This document shows positions 44,801-56,953 of a stretch of DNA of 64,000 bases, piece after piece. The position numbers and the translations under genes are program-made. The notes beneath the pieces are model-generated. The model saw nothing but the letters and a program-made list of their open reading frames with translations. It searched no databases and was not told the DNA's origin. The DNA is taken from contig OU015568.1 of the NCBI GenBank assembly GCA_907165135.1, positions 16,007,208 to 16,071,207 on the forward strand. Direction: 5' to 3'. The stretch is from Oikopleura dioica. Lineage: Eukaryota > Chordata > Appendicularia > Copelata > Oikopleuridae. The first letter of the stretch is position 1. Every line of letters begins with the position of its first letter.

Positions 44801-46178
44801 GACCAAAGATGTTGTGATATAAACAGATTAGTTTGGAGTCTGATCGCCGTAAGAGACTGCTGCTTTGGGGATGAGAGACTGGGTCCTTCCGGTAATTGAG
44901 TCTTGTTGCTCCAGAGCCACCCCAGTATAATGTTCTGATTATTTTGGCACTTGGTGATTCTGGTGGCACCTTTGTGTGGCCCCAGGTCGCCTAAGCGTAG
45001 CTCAGCCGAAAAAATTGTCGAATTACTTCCGGTGGAGACTGCGCGGCGTCGGGGGTCAATCTTAGCAGCAGCTCCACCACCAGTAAATGCACCAACTGCT
45101 GCAGCGTTCGCCCTCCCGACTTCCGGCCGCCGTCCACCGCCAGACATGTTCTAATTGTCAACTGAGCACGCAGTACTTGTAGATCATCCTCTGAAAACCA
45201 GCGGCTCAGGGACACCTGCCATCGGCACCGTCTTTTTCCGAGTATTATTGACGATTATTAATCGCATATCGCATTAAAAAACGAGAAAAAGGCCCTGTTT
45301 TTTTGTTACCGCAACAGTAGATCGTCATTGATCTGTTATTCATCGTCAGTGGAAGGGATTATAACCAAAATATTTTTTATCAATGAAAAATGTGAAGTTA
45401 GGCGGAATCGGTACTCAGCACGCTAACACGCGATTGGTTCTGGAGGTGTGAAAATTCACACCATGGTGGCGCACTTCGCGGCACAGCGCGGCAGCAGGAA
45501 GTATACACCAAGTGAATTCTTTGTGCACGCTAATATGAAAACATCTTTTGAATTAATTACATGCTGTGATTGCAATCAAGTTTACTAATTAACACGATTA
45601 GAAAATAGAAAGAAATTTTCAGTCAATACATGATTTTTAACACCATGCGTTCGGAATCGCACCCTTTTTTGATTCTACGGGAGCATTTTTTCCGAAATTT
45701 CTGATTTTCGGATGAATATACAATCGTGAAGAATGTTGGACTTGACTTCCGTTGCATGGACTTCATTCCGCTTCCGATTTCCGCCGACAAAAGCTCTCCT
45801 TTCGATCAGATTACTGCTAGCCCGATGAAAGTTGACTTTGGCCTCTCTGGCTCCGGACTGGTTGGTAGTCCCAGCACCTTGATCCTCGCGAGTGTACTTG
45901 CGATGGATCGGCTTCTCTTCTGCACCAGCACCACCAGCGTAGATCGCGGGCGCTAGGGGAGGTGGTGGAGGAGCTGCGTAAAGCGTTAGATCTTAAAGGT
46001 GGCGAGCGCGGGCGTCAGGATTGCCGCACCAGCACCACCACCACCATCATCATATCAGACACATATTGTCCAACTTCCGAATCGCACCTGCACAGTACGC
46101 AACACCTGATAAAAACAGAAACTTGAACAATACTTTCACACTTGATAAGAGAGCAATAGAAACGTAAGAGATGTTCTA
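41826..46178. other. Motif-rich non-coding region upstream of Tbx2/3
   Basis: About 4.3 kb with no supported gene, rare in this compact genome. Repeated motifs include ACTTCCGG (for example 42696, 44033, 45024, 45118), GGCGCC (about 43000, 44250, 44480), TTATCA/TGATAA (about 43690-43780) and CCACCACC runs. Retained spacing next to a developmental regulator suggests enhancers. Confidence 0.5.
45444..45462. promoter_or_regulatory. Paired T-box half-sites, everted
   Basis: AGGTGTGAA, two bases, then TTCACACC: two T-box half-sites (AGGTGTGA) in opposite orientation about 0.7 kb upstream of the Tbx2/3 start. T-box proteins are known to bind such half-sites singly or as palindromes. Binding here is inferred. 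Confidence 0.5.
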
Positions 46179-49100
46179 ATGCTGCCATTCGAGGACGAAA
46201 ACAAAATGAGTGGGATATTGAGTGGTTCTTATCATGGGATGAGTCCTTCGGGAGTCAACCCTATTAATGAACACCTCTTCTCGAATATTTTTTCACGGCT
46301 TCCTCACCCTCAAATGCCTCAAATTCCCAAGAAAAAAGAAGAAAAGAAGGTAAGAATTACGATCAATTGTAAAATATCTATCGTTTAAATGGTGCTAGAA
46401 TTTCTCTATTGAGTTGGATAAAAACGTGAACTAGAATCTTAAATCCGTTATCTGATGGAAAGTTATTTCCTCTAAGCACCGCCCATCGCTAATGATTTTT
46501 TCTTTAGCCCGATAACGACGATGATGACGGGCCAGATAATCCAAAAGTCACTCTTGAAAATATGGAATTGTGGGATAGCTTTCATCAATTTGGCACGGAA
46601 ATGGTCATCACAAAAACTGGAAGGTAAGATTGCTTCAAATCCGGGGTTGAACGAAAATTATCGTCGATGATGCAAATTGTTTTTTTTTTCTTTTTTTGAC
46701 TTGGAAATCAGATCACTAAAGCCGATAACTGGTTCAACGGGTCTTTGTGTAAGACATTTTTGTCCTGCCATTTAGGTGGCTGATGCGGTCAGGGAGCGGA
46801 AGTGAAAGCGCCCGTCCGTTTCATTTTTAGCGCGTTGGAGGCGCCATGGTGGTGGAGCTGTCAATTGTCACGGCTGCGAGCTTCCGGCCTCGCGGCTTTA
46901 AACAAAACCAATTCCCGCTAAACTAGATGCTTTGTTTAACCTGGCCAGAGACGCATGTTAGAAGGCTATCTAAACTTGCTTTTGAAATTGGGACGTTTCT
47001 ATTTGACCCAAGTAGCGATTAGGGATTCACGTGATTCTGCTGAAGAGGGAATGTTTTGCGTGTTAAAGCGGATGTGGCGGGATCTGGAAGGCGACGAATT
47101 GTGCGTTGTGGCGGCGCCAGGCCGAACCGAAAGCCGGAAGTCGCGGAGCATTAGCCGCGCCACCGGTACTTTATAATGTTCGTCCCTAGCGATCGTAATT
47201 TCCCGCTGCCAAATTGATGGGAAATATTTACTCCAACCGCAAAGGAGCCGCCCAAGCTCGCCACATCGCAGACGCCAAGGCAACACCACGAGAAACACCT
47301 TAGCCATATCAATGGTGATATACATCCACGTGATCAAGTCCATGGCGCTCTCTTCTGCCCTGGCGCCTTGAGTTTGGGTCTTAGCGACATTCCGCCAAGC
47401 GCGGTAAATTTATTATTCTATCCCCTGCCTCCTCTGTCTGATAGCGACTCGGGCGTCATTTCTGGCGGCGTCGGGAAGCGCTAGAATCAACAGTCCGATG
47501 CAAAGTCCTTTCCGATCTTTCCGCCTCGGCCACATAAAGCCCGTCGCGAAAGCGATAACACCACCGCCACCAGCACGGCTAAGCCATAAAAGTACTTCTC
47601 CACAAACATCAAAATCGCGTTGATGATAACACTCGCAATCACTATATCGCGACGATAGAACGTGGACTCATTCCAAGAACGCGCAACCTTCTATTTGATA
47701 AATCAAAGAGTGTTGTTGCTACAAGCCAAAATTGATAAAGAAATTTCTATCGCCCCTTTTCACACTAGAAATGGTGCGAAATCTCTCGCCTCCTCTGATT
47801 GGCTTGGTGGTGCTCCTCACTCCACCAAGTCCGCGCGCAGCACCACCGCGTGATTTTTCACACCTTAGGTGGCGCCCTTCTGAATCTAAGCCACTCAATG
47901 TATCTAGTGGCCATTCACGGGCGGCGTGTTATCACCAACAACATTTGCTGATGCGATAGGCATCTCCAAATTGACTTTCGTTTTCTGCGCCTTTGTCTTA
48001 CTAAGTGGCGAAATGTCGGGGCGGAAGTGGCTAACGCGCCGCGAAATTGGTGCCACTTCCGCAAGTGGCGAAGTTTGGTGCCGTTTCTCGCGCTCCAACA
48101 CGTCTGGAACTGGCGATTCTGGCGCCAGCGGCGACACGTTGGAAAATCGACATTTTTGCACCACGAAAATGCACCACCACATCCGCGCCAAATCACATTT
48201 ACGCGCGCGCCCTTATCACCGGTCATCGCGCTCGGTTGGCGAGTCTTGCTTGGTGATAAGAACGGACATTGTGCGTCGAAAAATCTAAAATTGAGCGCTA
48301 AAGGGCGTTTTATGCAATGGGAGGCTCATAGTCGGCTTTAGTGATCTAGAACGGATTAACTTCTAAAAGAATTTCATGAAATTTGATCTGAAAACGTTGC
48401 TCAATTCAATTTCTAGGAGGATGTTCCCATCTTACAAGACGAAAGTATCCGGCCTCAACCCAAAAGCCAAGTACTGCATGCTAATGGATATCGCCGCCGC
48501 CGACGAGCCGAGGTACGTTCGCAAAACATCAACAATTGAAAATCGAAAAATTTCAAAATCTGACGATTCTTCCGCGTAACTGATTGTTTCAGCCTCTCCC
48601 GACGTTACAAATATCACAATACACGGTGGATGGTGGCGGGCAAAGCTGATCCTGAGCTTCCAAAGCGCATGTATGTGCACCCAGACTCGCCGGCTACCGG
48701 AGAGCAGTGGATGAACAGGCCATGCATTTCCTTTCATAAGCTCAAGCTGACCAACAACATCACTGATCCACACGGACATGTAAGTTTTCTGGCGTTTTTG
48801 ATGTCAAGATTACCCATTTTCGCTCAAAATTATGAAAAAAATCATAAAAAAAGAGGCATATTTTGAAATTTGACGGTCGATTTAAAGGATTGAAACCAAA
48901 GCCCCAGATAGCCTTGACTAACATTCTCCAGCAGTACGATTCTGCTAAACTGCGAGATTAGTAAGGACGGCGCCGCGGCGGATTTCTCCGGCGCTTGTGT
49001 GGTGGTGCAGGTTTCCACACAATTTCAAATTGCTGAAATGCGCAAAAGAGTTATTGACAGTCCGGAAGTGACGGCTCCGAAGGCTCAGGGCGCGTTTTTG

Positions 49101-51269
49101 ATGCTTAAAAGGCTCACCTGTTCTATTTCCTTTTTTGGTGGTGCCGACCGGGCTGGCGCCAGCGCTACCTGCCGCGCCCGTTTTTGTTAAAAACGGCGCC
49201 ACCATCACCACCAGTGACACCACTCCCCATGGTGTCAAACTTGGCGGCCAAAACACACTACTTCCGGATTCGTAATAAACGCGCTGATCGTAACAATCAC
49301 AAACGCAACCACGCTTTATCGTAGAAACAAATTATTACGTGTCGCATCGCGCGTCTCAAGGCGCAAGAGTTCTGTTCCAAAGGCTCACGTAAAAATGAAA
49401 AATGATCGTAACTCAGTGGGGCTAGAAAAAAGAGCGTAAACTCGTATCTCACTTTTGTCACTACTACCACGACATGAATATTGAATAGGAGCTGCTTTGT
49501 TACTTCTAAGGCAGCAATCGGCCATATCTTTGTCGGCACGGGCAACCGCAGCTCTGACCGGAAGTGGTCTCTCGAAACGAAAATCCAAAAAGCCGATCGC
49601 GAAACTGTATCGCGTATAATGTGCGCGAAGGGGCGCCGTCCCGACGTCGCAACACTCTGGACAGAAGTGGAACCTTAGCCCCATGCGATCACACTTTTTT
49701 CTATTGTATTACAGTACAACGCGTCTTTATCTGTCCGGCTTCGATTAAAGTGGCCGTCAATTTTCATGCCCAGAAATTTTGATCAGTTAAGACACCCGAC
49801 TAGACGCCGTTTAGGCGGTGTAACCTTAACAAACCCAATCATTACACGCCATATTTACATGCCAACATTTCAATTCAATCTTCTAACACATATCTTTAGA
49901 CAATCCTCAACTCGATGCACAAGTATCAGCCTCGCTTTCACATCGTCAGATGCAACGACCTGAGCCGAATCCACATGACAACCTTCCGAACGTACATTTT
50001 CAAGGAGACCCAATTCATCGCCGTGACTGCCTACCAGAATGAAAAGATCACACAACTCAAGATTGACCACAACCCTTTTGCGAAAGGTTTTCGCGATGCG
50101 GGAGCAGGAAAACGTGAAAAGAGGTAATTCATTGCGAAATAATTACATTTTCTAACTCTTTTTTCAGACGCCTCCCGCTTGATTCAACTGGATCAGAGCA
50201 GTCGAATGGTTCCGATTCTCCACCAGCCAAGGCTCATTGCGGGCCAGACAGGGCAGTGATGACGACTCAGGCAGTCTCACCCAGTTCAGCTGCTGCCGGT
50301 CTCGGATTACTCAACAATCCTCACCACATGTTCCCTCACATGATGCACCATTCGCATCCATTGATGCCACATGCTCCTGTTCCGCATTATCCGCCAGCAT
50401 CGTGGGCCAATTTGACAACACCTACATCATTGCCAACGTTACCAATCCCAACAAAATCGACGAGCCCGTCTCAAATCGTCCCGTCAGTTTCATTGCCTAA
50501 ACCAGAAAGTCCAAAGCCTACTTCTGTCGAGGAAGAAAAGGTCGAGCCAGAAAACGATGACAGCACCGTGCCAAGAGCAGAGAGTGGAGACGAGGCTGTA
50601 AAAACCGAGGCGGAAGAGAGAAAAGATGTTAAAACTGAGTCTCCAGCAGCGACGCCGACCCCCGTTGAAATCAAGGAGGAAGAGGCGGACAAAGAAAGCA
50701 AACGAAGCTCGTCCCGTGTGCCATCCCCAGTGGTGGCTACCACACCCCAGCCAGTTGTCTCGACGCCATTGGTTCATCCAGCTCTTCATGGTATTAGCTC
50801 GTTGCTGAACAATGGGCTTGGGCACACAGCTTCCGTCCTTCAACAACAAATTCTTGCCGCGCAAACTCAACTCGCGCAGCAACACCAAGCCGCCCAAGCG
50901 CAGATCGCTCAACTTCAATCCGCACTCGCCTTGGCCCAGCAGAGTTCTCTTCTGCAAAACAACCTGCTCAACCAAATTCCAGCGAGCATTTCCGGACCAA
51001 ACGCAGCGGCCCAGGCGCAGGCAGCGTCAATCCTCGCCACTGCACAAGCCCAAGCACTTCAACAGAAACAGGCTCAAGCACAAACTGCCCTCCAAAATCC
51101 GCTGCTGACGTCGCTAGGATTGGCCGGTCTCGCGAAGCCGACGCCACCGCCCGCCCAAGTCGCGGCTGAGAAGATTTACCGAGACGCTATGGTCAGTAGA
51201 GGTCTTCAACTGCCTAACCCCGACGTTCTGAAACAACTCTCTCTGCTCAGGCAGCAGCAGCAACAATAA
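46179..51269 (+). CDS. Tbx2/3: T-box transcription factor, Tbx2/3 group
   Basis: Exons 46179-46349, 46508-46623, 48417-48512, 48593-48779, 49900-50123 and 50168-51269 give 631 residues. The T-domain is complete: [117 protein letters not shown]. Residues such as [11 protein letters not shown] and LTNN place it in the Tbx2/3/4/5 class, closest to Tbx2/3. The C-terminal part is rich in Pro, Glu/Lys and then Gln/Ala. Introns 2 and 4 (1.8 and 1.1 kb) are much larger than usual here, as expected for a locus with internal enhancers. The start Met is the first in frame and could be one of two. Confidence 0.93.
47854..47874. promoter_or_regulatory. T-box palindrome-like site in Tbx2/3 intron 2
   Basis: TTTTTCACACC followed by TTAGGTGG: one good T half-site (TTTCACACCT) and a partial inverted partner, close to the classic palindrome. 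It is within the 1.8-kb intron. Possible autoregulation. Confidence 0.4.
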
Positions 51270-51350
51270 CCACAATGCAGTGTTCAAATATTATTTTATC
51301 TTGCTCAGAATAAATGTATTATTAAATCATTCACTACATTTTTCTTCGCC

Positions 51351-52143
51351 TCAGTACGGCAGAAATCTCACTTGACGCGCTTTTGCTACAATTTCTTCGA
51401 TCTTCGGATCTTGCATCAATCTCTCCACGACTTTGACCCCAGTTGGACTGAAAGCTTATGGAAAATTCTAGCGAAGGAGGAAACTTACCAGTTCTCCTTG
51501 AAATATCCATGTACGTTAACTCTTGGATCATCAACAAAGATCCACAAGTTGAGAAGCATAAGATCTGCCACTGATCGTTTACCGCCGATGACCATGTCGG
51601 TCACATGAGCATATTTGAGGATTTTCTCGATTTGAATGAATGCTTCCACTGCTCCAGCTTTTACGGCCTTGTAAAACACTCGTCCTTGTTCAGTCAAATC
51701 TTCAAAAAAAAGTCAAATCTTTTTACAGAACCGGAAATAACCAACCGTCCTGGTCAACAGCTGCTTTAGCTACATAGCCCGGTTTGAGCATTTTCATCCA
51801 AGCCTCTTCGATACTTTCATAGACCATGTCCGCCTTGAGACTTTCGACGCCCTTGAGCTTCTTGAACGTCGTCTGCTTCAGGCAAAAAGCGATAATTGCC
51901 TTCGTCTGAGAAAATGACACGCCGTCAACTTTCAAGACTGGAAGCTGGCCAAGAGGAAACTCGTCTTTCTGCGACGCGAACTTCTCCGAGCGCCATTCCA
52001 ACCGGGTGTCTTCGAACTCAATTCTGAATCGATTTCAGTTCGTCGAAGAACATCTGCGCGTCTTACCCACTAAGCTCTAGAAGAGTCCGAATGACGAAAA
52101 CTCGACCGTGGCAGGAAAAGTAGATAAGCTCTATTTTGGCCAT
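51351..52143 (-). CDS. Glutathione S-transferase, sigma-like
   Basis: Exons 52067-52143, 51746-52023, 51489-51699 and 51351-51447 give 220 residues, typical of cytosolic GSTs. The N-terminal thioredoxin-like domain has IELIYFSCHGRVFVIR with the catalytic Tyr, then FPLGQLPVLKVDGVSFSQT, where P-V is the cis-proline site and the S-Q-T binds glutathione. The alpha-helical domain contains a weak SVADLMLLNLW N-capping region. Sigma class is inferred from LPVLKVDG...SQ. The gene converges on Tbx2/3, with 81 bp between stops. Confidence 0.85.
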
Positions 52144-53275
52144 TTCACACAGAAATCTCTCGTTTTTTTTTTATTTTTGTTTGAGAAAGACAAATCCGAC
52201 CAATTGGCTACTGGCAGTAATGTTTTATGCAAAATTTTATATCAGCCTTTTCAAATCGGTTAATAAAAAGCGTCTGATGGAGGTGTTGATGAAAATTGCT
52301 TTGATTGGCTACGCTTCTGTGAGAAAATAGTTAATTTTAGGTTTCTTTATTTCATATTTTTTTAAAAGAGAAATCAGTAAAAATTGGTATAATTATTCTG
52401 TCAATAACTCTTGTTCCGTATTTTTCTACTGCGATACTTTTCACACTCCAAAATTATGACTTCTTTGAATTATGATAGCTTTTTCTCATTTTTTATCCCC
52501 TTTTTATCTCAAATTTCGCTGTCCAGAACCCTGTGCGTTGGGCCATTTGACGAGCTTGTCGAACTTGGCATCGCGCTCGTTAGTGTAGTACCCGATGTGT
52601 GTTATTCACACTCCTTCATCGCTCAATTTGTGTGTTTGCTGCTTCTGCCGCTGCTTGCGCGTTTGCCAAGCCTGCAATGATCGACTGCGCCCTGCTCACT
52701 CAAGCGCTACTGTATCTTCTCTCTTCCTCAAAGAAAAAGATTCAAAGTCGCTGTTCTCGTTGTTTGATTTTCAACGAGTTCGCTTAATTCTTCGATTTCT
52801 CTTCAGATTTTCTCCGTCGCGAAGCCGCTTGCGGCTTCGAAATAAGTGAAAAAAGCCGCGCGCGGGTTTTCTTTTATTCATAACATGGATTTTTCATGGA
52901 AAAATTAAAAATTTTCATTAATTATTCTTTCGAATTTTTAGCGAAGAAACCAACCATTATCGATGTTACTAACTGCTTTGGCGGCATTTCAGTGTGTGCT
53001 ATGGCGTCGTTGCGCGTGTGTTGCGACTGGATCGTTGAACGTGCCGTGTGCTGTGAAGTGGAGTGGAGTGTTGTCAGTCGCGAGGGTCAGTCGCCGAGCG
53101 TCGCGGGCCGCCCACTCGCGTGCGCCCTGTGTGTGCTGCCGTTGCGTTGCTAACCCCACTAGCGCTGGCTTCTCCTTCGCCTTCGCTAGTTGTGTGTGTG
53201 TGCGCGGGTTAGCGCCGTCGCCGTTGCCGTGGAGTGATTCGCCCCTCTCGTGCGCTGCGGCCTCCGACGGTGTGA
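52144..53275. other. Intergenic region upstream of the CENP-B HTH gene
   Basis: Low-complexity T-rich sequence, then a GC-rich stretch with TGTG/GCGTG repeats (about 52990-53210) that may be a promoter. No supported gene. A small hairpin remnant is listed separately at 52805-52880. Confidence 0.4.
52805..52880. repeat. Hairpin remnant resembling the centre of MITE family A
   Basis: GAAGCCGCTTGCGGCTTC is followed by AAAAGCCGCGCGCGGGTTTTC, the same paired hairpin layout as the centre of copy 3 (41713-41770), but the terminal inverted repeats are not visible. Confidence 0.45.
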
Positions 53276-53483
53276 ATGGCTGCGCAGCTGCCGCCGCTGC
53301 CCTCCGCGCTCACCAGTGCGCCAAAGGGCACGAAGCGAACCAGATCTGCGCAGAGCGAGGAGAGACCTACAACAAAGCCCACTCAACCCAGGGAAACAAC
53401 GCGAAGGAATAAAAGCAACGCGCAGCCACACACACGCGCGCGCGCCGAGCCAGAGGAAAGAGAGAAATATCGAGAATTAGTAG
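53276..53483 (+). other. Leader exon of the CENP-B HTH gene with an open frame
   Basis: An ATG at 53276 opens a frame of about 70 codons (MAAQLPPLPSALTSAP..., then basic and Arg rich) up to the donor GTAG|GTGAGTGAG near 53483. Joined to the acceptors at 53638 or 53699, the frame meets a stop within a few codons. It is therefore best read as a 5' UTR exon with an upstream open frame, or as a separate short peptide. Confidence 0.35.
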
Positions 53484-53713
53484 GTGAGTGAGCTTCCTGC
53501 TTTTTCACCCGTATCGCCCCAGATTTTGCGTTTTTCCTCCGATTGTGATCAATTTTGATCAATCGCGTTTCTTATTCGAGAAAAATGAAGCCGCTGTCTT
53601 CTCTCTAGAATTATAACAGCGGAGATTATCCCTTTCAGATCGCTGATTTTCCTTAGAATTTCCCTTTTTGATCGAGAAAAACTTGATTTTCTTCAGATTG
53701 AATCGCGTCTAAA

Positions 53714-56700
53714 ATGGAAATCAAAGACACTGATGATGGCGTGAAAACAGAGTCTCACGAAGAGGAAGAGTCGATGGAGCTGATCGAAGAAGATGAGGAC
53801 GAGTTATTCAGAGAAGAAGAAGAAGATGACGACACGCCGTTGTTTAAAATAGTCGATGAATACACATCTGGCGCGGTCACTATTGACGAGCTCGCCGAGA
53901 CATATGAGCGCGACGTAAAATCGATTTTCGAGCTGCTTTCTGGGGCTAATCTTCCTGAGGACTACTCCACGAGAAAAGAGGGCAACTGCAAGGTGTTCCC
54001 TCTTGAGAAGCAGCGCATTCTCGTCTTTCAAGGAATGGATAAATACTCACATGAAATAGGAATTTAAATTTGAAGCCATAAAACACGATACTCTCTGAAG
54101 CTACGAGCCTGACAGATATACACGTCGCCGCGCTCCTCGTCTGTTGATAGATGGGCGCATGCTCTTAGCTTGTGTGTTAGCTTCGAGCGTATTTATCCAC
54201 GATCAGTTTTGAAATGTTGGTTCGACGGGGAAACGGCGCATCGCTATTTGGATACGAAGATGATATTGGCCCGGGCTGTGGAGATACGCGATGCACTCAA
54301 GCTTCGCCTTCTTCCGATCTCGGAAGGGACAATCCGTGGTTTTCTCGACGTCTACAACATTCGTCTCTCGGAGCAGACAAAGTTGCCGGACAAATCAGCG
54401 GGCAAACATGTCCTCGAATCCGCCGTAATCGAGTGGTACAAGGTCGAGTCCGAGAAACGCGTCATCTCCAGTCAAAACATCATGGACAAAGCCTACGAAA
54501 TAATCGAAGAAAAGGGCCTCAATTACACCGTGACGAAATCGCTGCTATCTACGCTTTCCAAGAAGCACGGTATCAAGCTTTCGGAGCAGCCAAGGTTGAA
54601 TAATTACGCCTCTGTGAAAGATAAGGTGGCCGAGTGGTACCGCACCGCCTCCAAAACGAAGCTCATCTCACACCAGAGAATCGTCGAAAAAGCGAGAGAA
54701 GTGGCGAAAGAACTCGGCGTTGACAGAAGTTTCAACAAGTACTGGGCGGCTAACTTTTGCAAATCGTACGGCTTCGAGTTCAACGACCAGAGCATGGCGG
54801 TGAAAGGAAAAGAATTGCGCTCGAAGCTCAAGGAATGGTACGAAGAGACATCAATGACAGAAGTTGTCACCTACAATACTTTGATGGATGCAGCGAAAAT
54901 GATAAACAAAGAGCTGGAAGCCGAGGTCGATATTACAAAAGGCTGGGTGAGCAGTTTCGTCAAGATCAACGATATTCGCCTCTCAGAGCAAGACTCACTC
55001 AAGGTAACGCGAAAAGAAACGCGAATCAATCACGAATTAACTGTTCTGTTTGTAGAGTGTGCCGAAAGTCTACGAGAGATTAAACGATTGGTACGAAATT
55101 GAATCGCAATTCCGTGAACTTGGAGCGAAAGAGATCCAAGAGCGAGTTCTCTTCCTTGCCGACAAGTATGGCCTCGCGAGAGATCGAGTTCACGATCACT
55201 TTGTCGCCGGCTGGCAGCGCAAATTCAACATTAATCTTCTCCAGTCTCCTGCTAAAATAAATCGAATCAGAGAGCGCGACGCATTTGATGTCGAAATCGA
55301 AGAGTGGTTCAATAAAGAAATTATTCATCGTATGGTATCTACCGCGGAAGTCAAGAAGTTCGGCGAGCAGCTGATTGCTGAGGGAAAGTATCAGGACAGT
55401 TTGGTCAAGGTAAGCATCAACTCATCCTTCGTTAGTTCAAGAATTTCGTCTAGGATAAATTCTGGCATGAGCAACTGTTCAAAAGACGAGGTATCTCCAT
55501 CGCGTCACAGCCGCATTACACGCGCAAAACGCCGTCAAAGCGAAAGGCAGAGCCCATGTCACCCAAAAAGGAAATCGATAATAGCGGCTACTCAAACTCA
55601 CCACCCAAGTTGGATGCGATCGCCACTGTAACTGACTATAATGACGAGCCGGAGGATCTTTCAATGCCAAAGACAAAGATTCAAAAGTTGCTCAAAGAAG
55701 AGAGTATTCATTCCTCGTCGTCGCCGTTTTCAATGTCGCCAAGCTCTTCCCCTTCCGTCACTTCACGAGTTTCCACGCCGCCCATGTCCGGCAATCCGCC
55801 ATGGATGGACGAAGTCTGGGAATGGTACTCGACGGAGACGAAGAAGCGAATTCTCGTCCGCTCCGATGTCCACAACAAAGGAGTCAGCCTCAACATTGGC
55901 ACCGAAATTTCCAAGTCTTGGGTCAAGGTAATCGTTCTTCTTTCTCGTTTGGTTTCTTACTTTTTCTCTTTCAGAACTGGTGTCGAAAGTACAAGGTGAA
56001 TTTCTTGGACCAGCAAGTCTTCCAGGACATCGCGATTATCGAACAGAAAGCGCTCGATTGGCTTCTCAAGAGCGAAAGACCAACTCTCGGGCGCGACGAT
56101 GGAACGGGAATTGAAGATATCTTGCGAAAGGGTGAGTTTCAGCTTGTCAATTAGCTCTTTATAATATATTGATTGTAAAATGATCGTTTTCAGGAGCAGC
56201 AGAGCGTGGCATCTCCGACGATTTTATTACCAAAAAGTACTTGGAGCGGTTGATCAAGCGAAAGAGCGTTACCAAACCTAAAGCCTTCATGCAGAAGAAG
56301 TTCGGCACGATGACGCCCGAGGATGAGGATGAATCGGCATCCTTTAGCAACTTCTTCTCGCAGAACTTCACTAGTTCGGGTTTTACAGATATCACCGAAA
56401 CGGTCGAGCACAAGCCCGCAGAGATCACACCTGTCAAAGAAAATGTCAAATTGGAAAAGGAAGAAAATGGAATGGATCAGCAGTCGATGTTCGTGATGCC
56501 AATGGACGTCGACGAAGTAAATGAACTTGAGTCTGACAAGAAAGAAGGGTCTACTTCGAAGGATTCGGAACTAAGGAACGTTAGAGACGATTGATTTTGA
56601 ATTGATAGGAAATGTGTCTGATGATTAGACTCTGATTGGTAAGTGGGAAAGCTCGCTCTAACGCTCAAAAGTCCTACTATACTGAAAGATGTATTGGAAA

Positions 56701-56786
56701 CTGTAAAGAGCTCAGGTGTCAACCTAACCGAGGAGCAATTGCTGAATTTCATTCGAAACGGAGGACTACAAACTGAAGTTAATTAA
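53714..56786 (+). CDS. Protein with about eight tandem CENP-B-type HTH modules
   Basis: Exons 53714-54022, 54188-55003, 55056-55409, 55454-55927, 55975-56131, 56194-56579 and 56652-56786 give 876 residues; all phases agree, though the first and last junctions are less certain. An acidic start is followed by a psq/CENP-B N-terminal-like HTH (VDEYTSGAVTIDELAETYER). Then about eight modules of about 70 residues follow, each with E-W-Y, a basic helix, IS..I...A, and a final F.K..GI.LSEQ-type helix (EWYKVESEKRVISSQNIMDK; EWYRTASKTKLISHQRIVEK; EWYEETSMTEVVTYNTLMDA). This is the HTH_Tnp_Tc5/CENP-B fold of pogo/Tigger transposases. No DDE catalytic domain follows. A PEDLS motif (about 55649-55663) fits CtBP binding. 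Confidence 0.75.
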
Positions 56787-56953
56787 TTCTAAATTTAATG
56801 CTGGCTATTTGTACAGTTATCTTCAAACACAATAAATTGTACATTTAATATCCTGTCTCTCTCAATTTTCTAGAGCACGTTTGCCTTTCGAACTTGTTTA
56901 TTTCATAAAAATCAGTTGAAAACTCGTGAATTTTTAAGAGTTCGAACTTCAGC

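Noticed and set aside
45726..45956. 76-codon open frame just upstream of Tbx2/3
   Set aside because: Not joined in frame to the T-box gene, no homology features, ends in low complexity.
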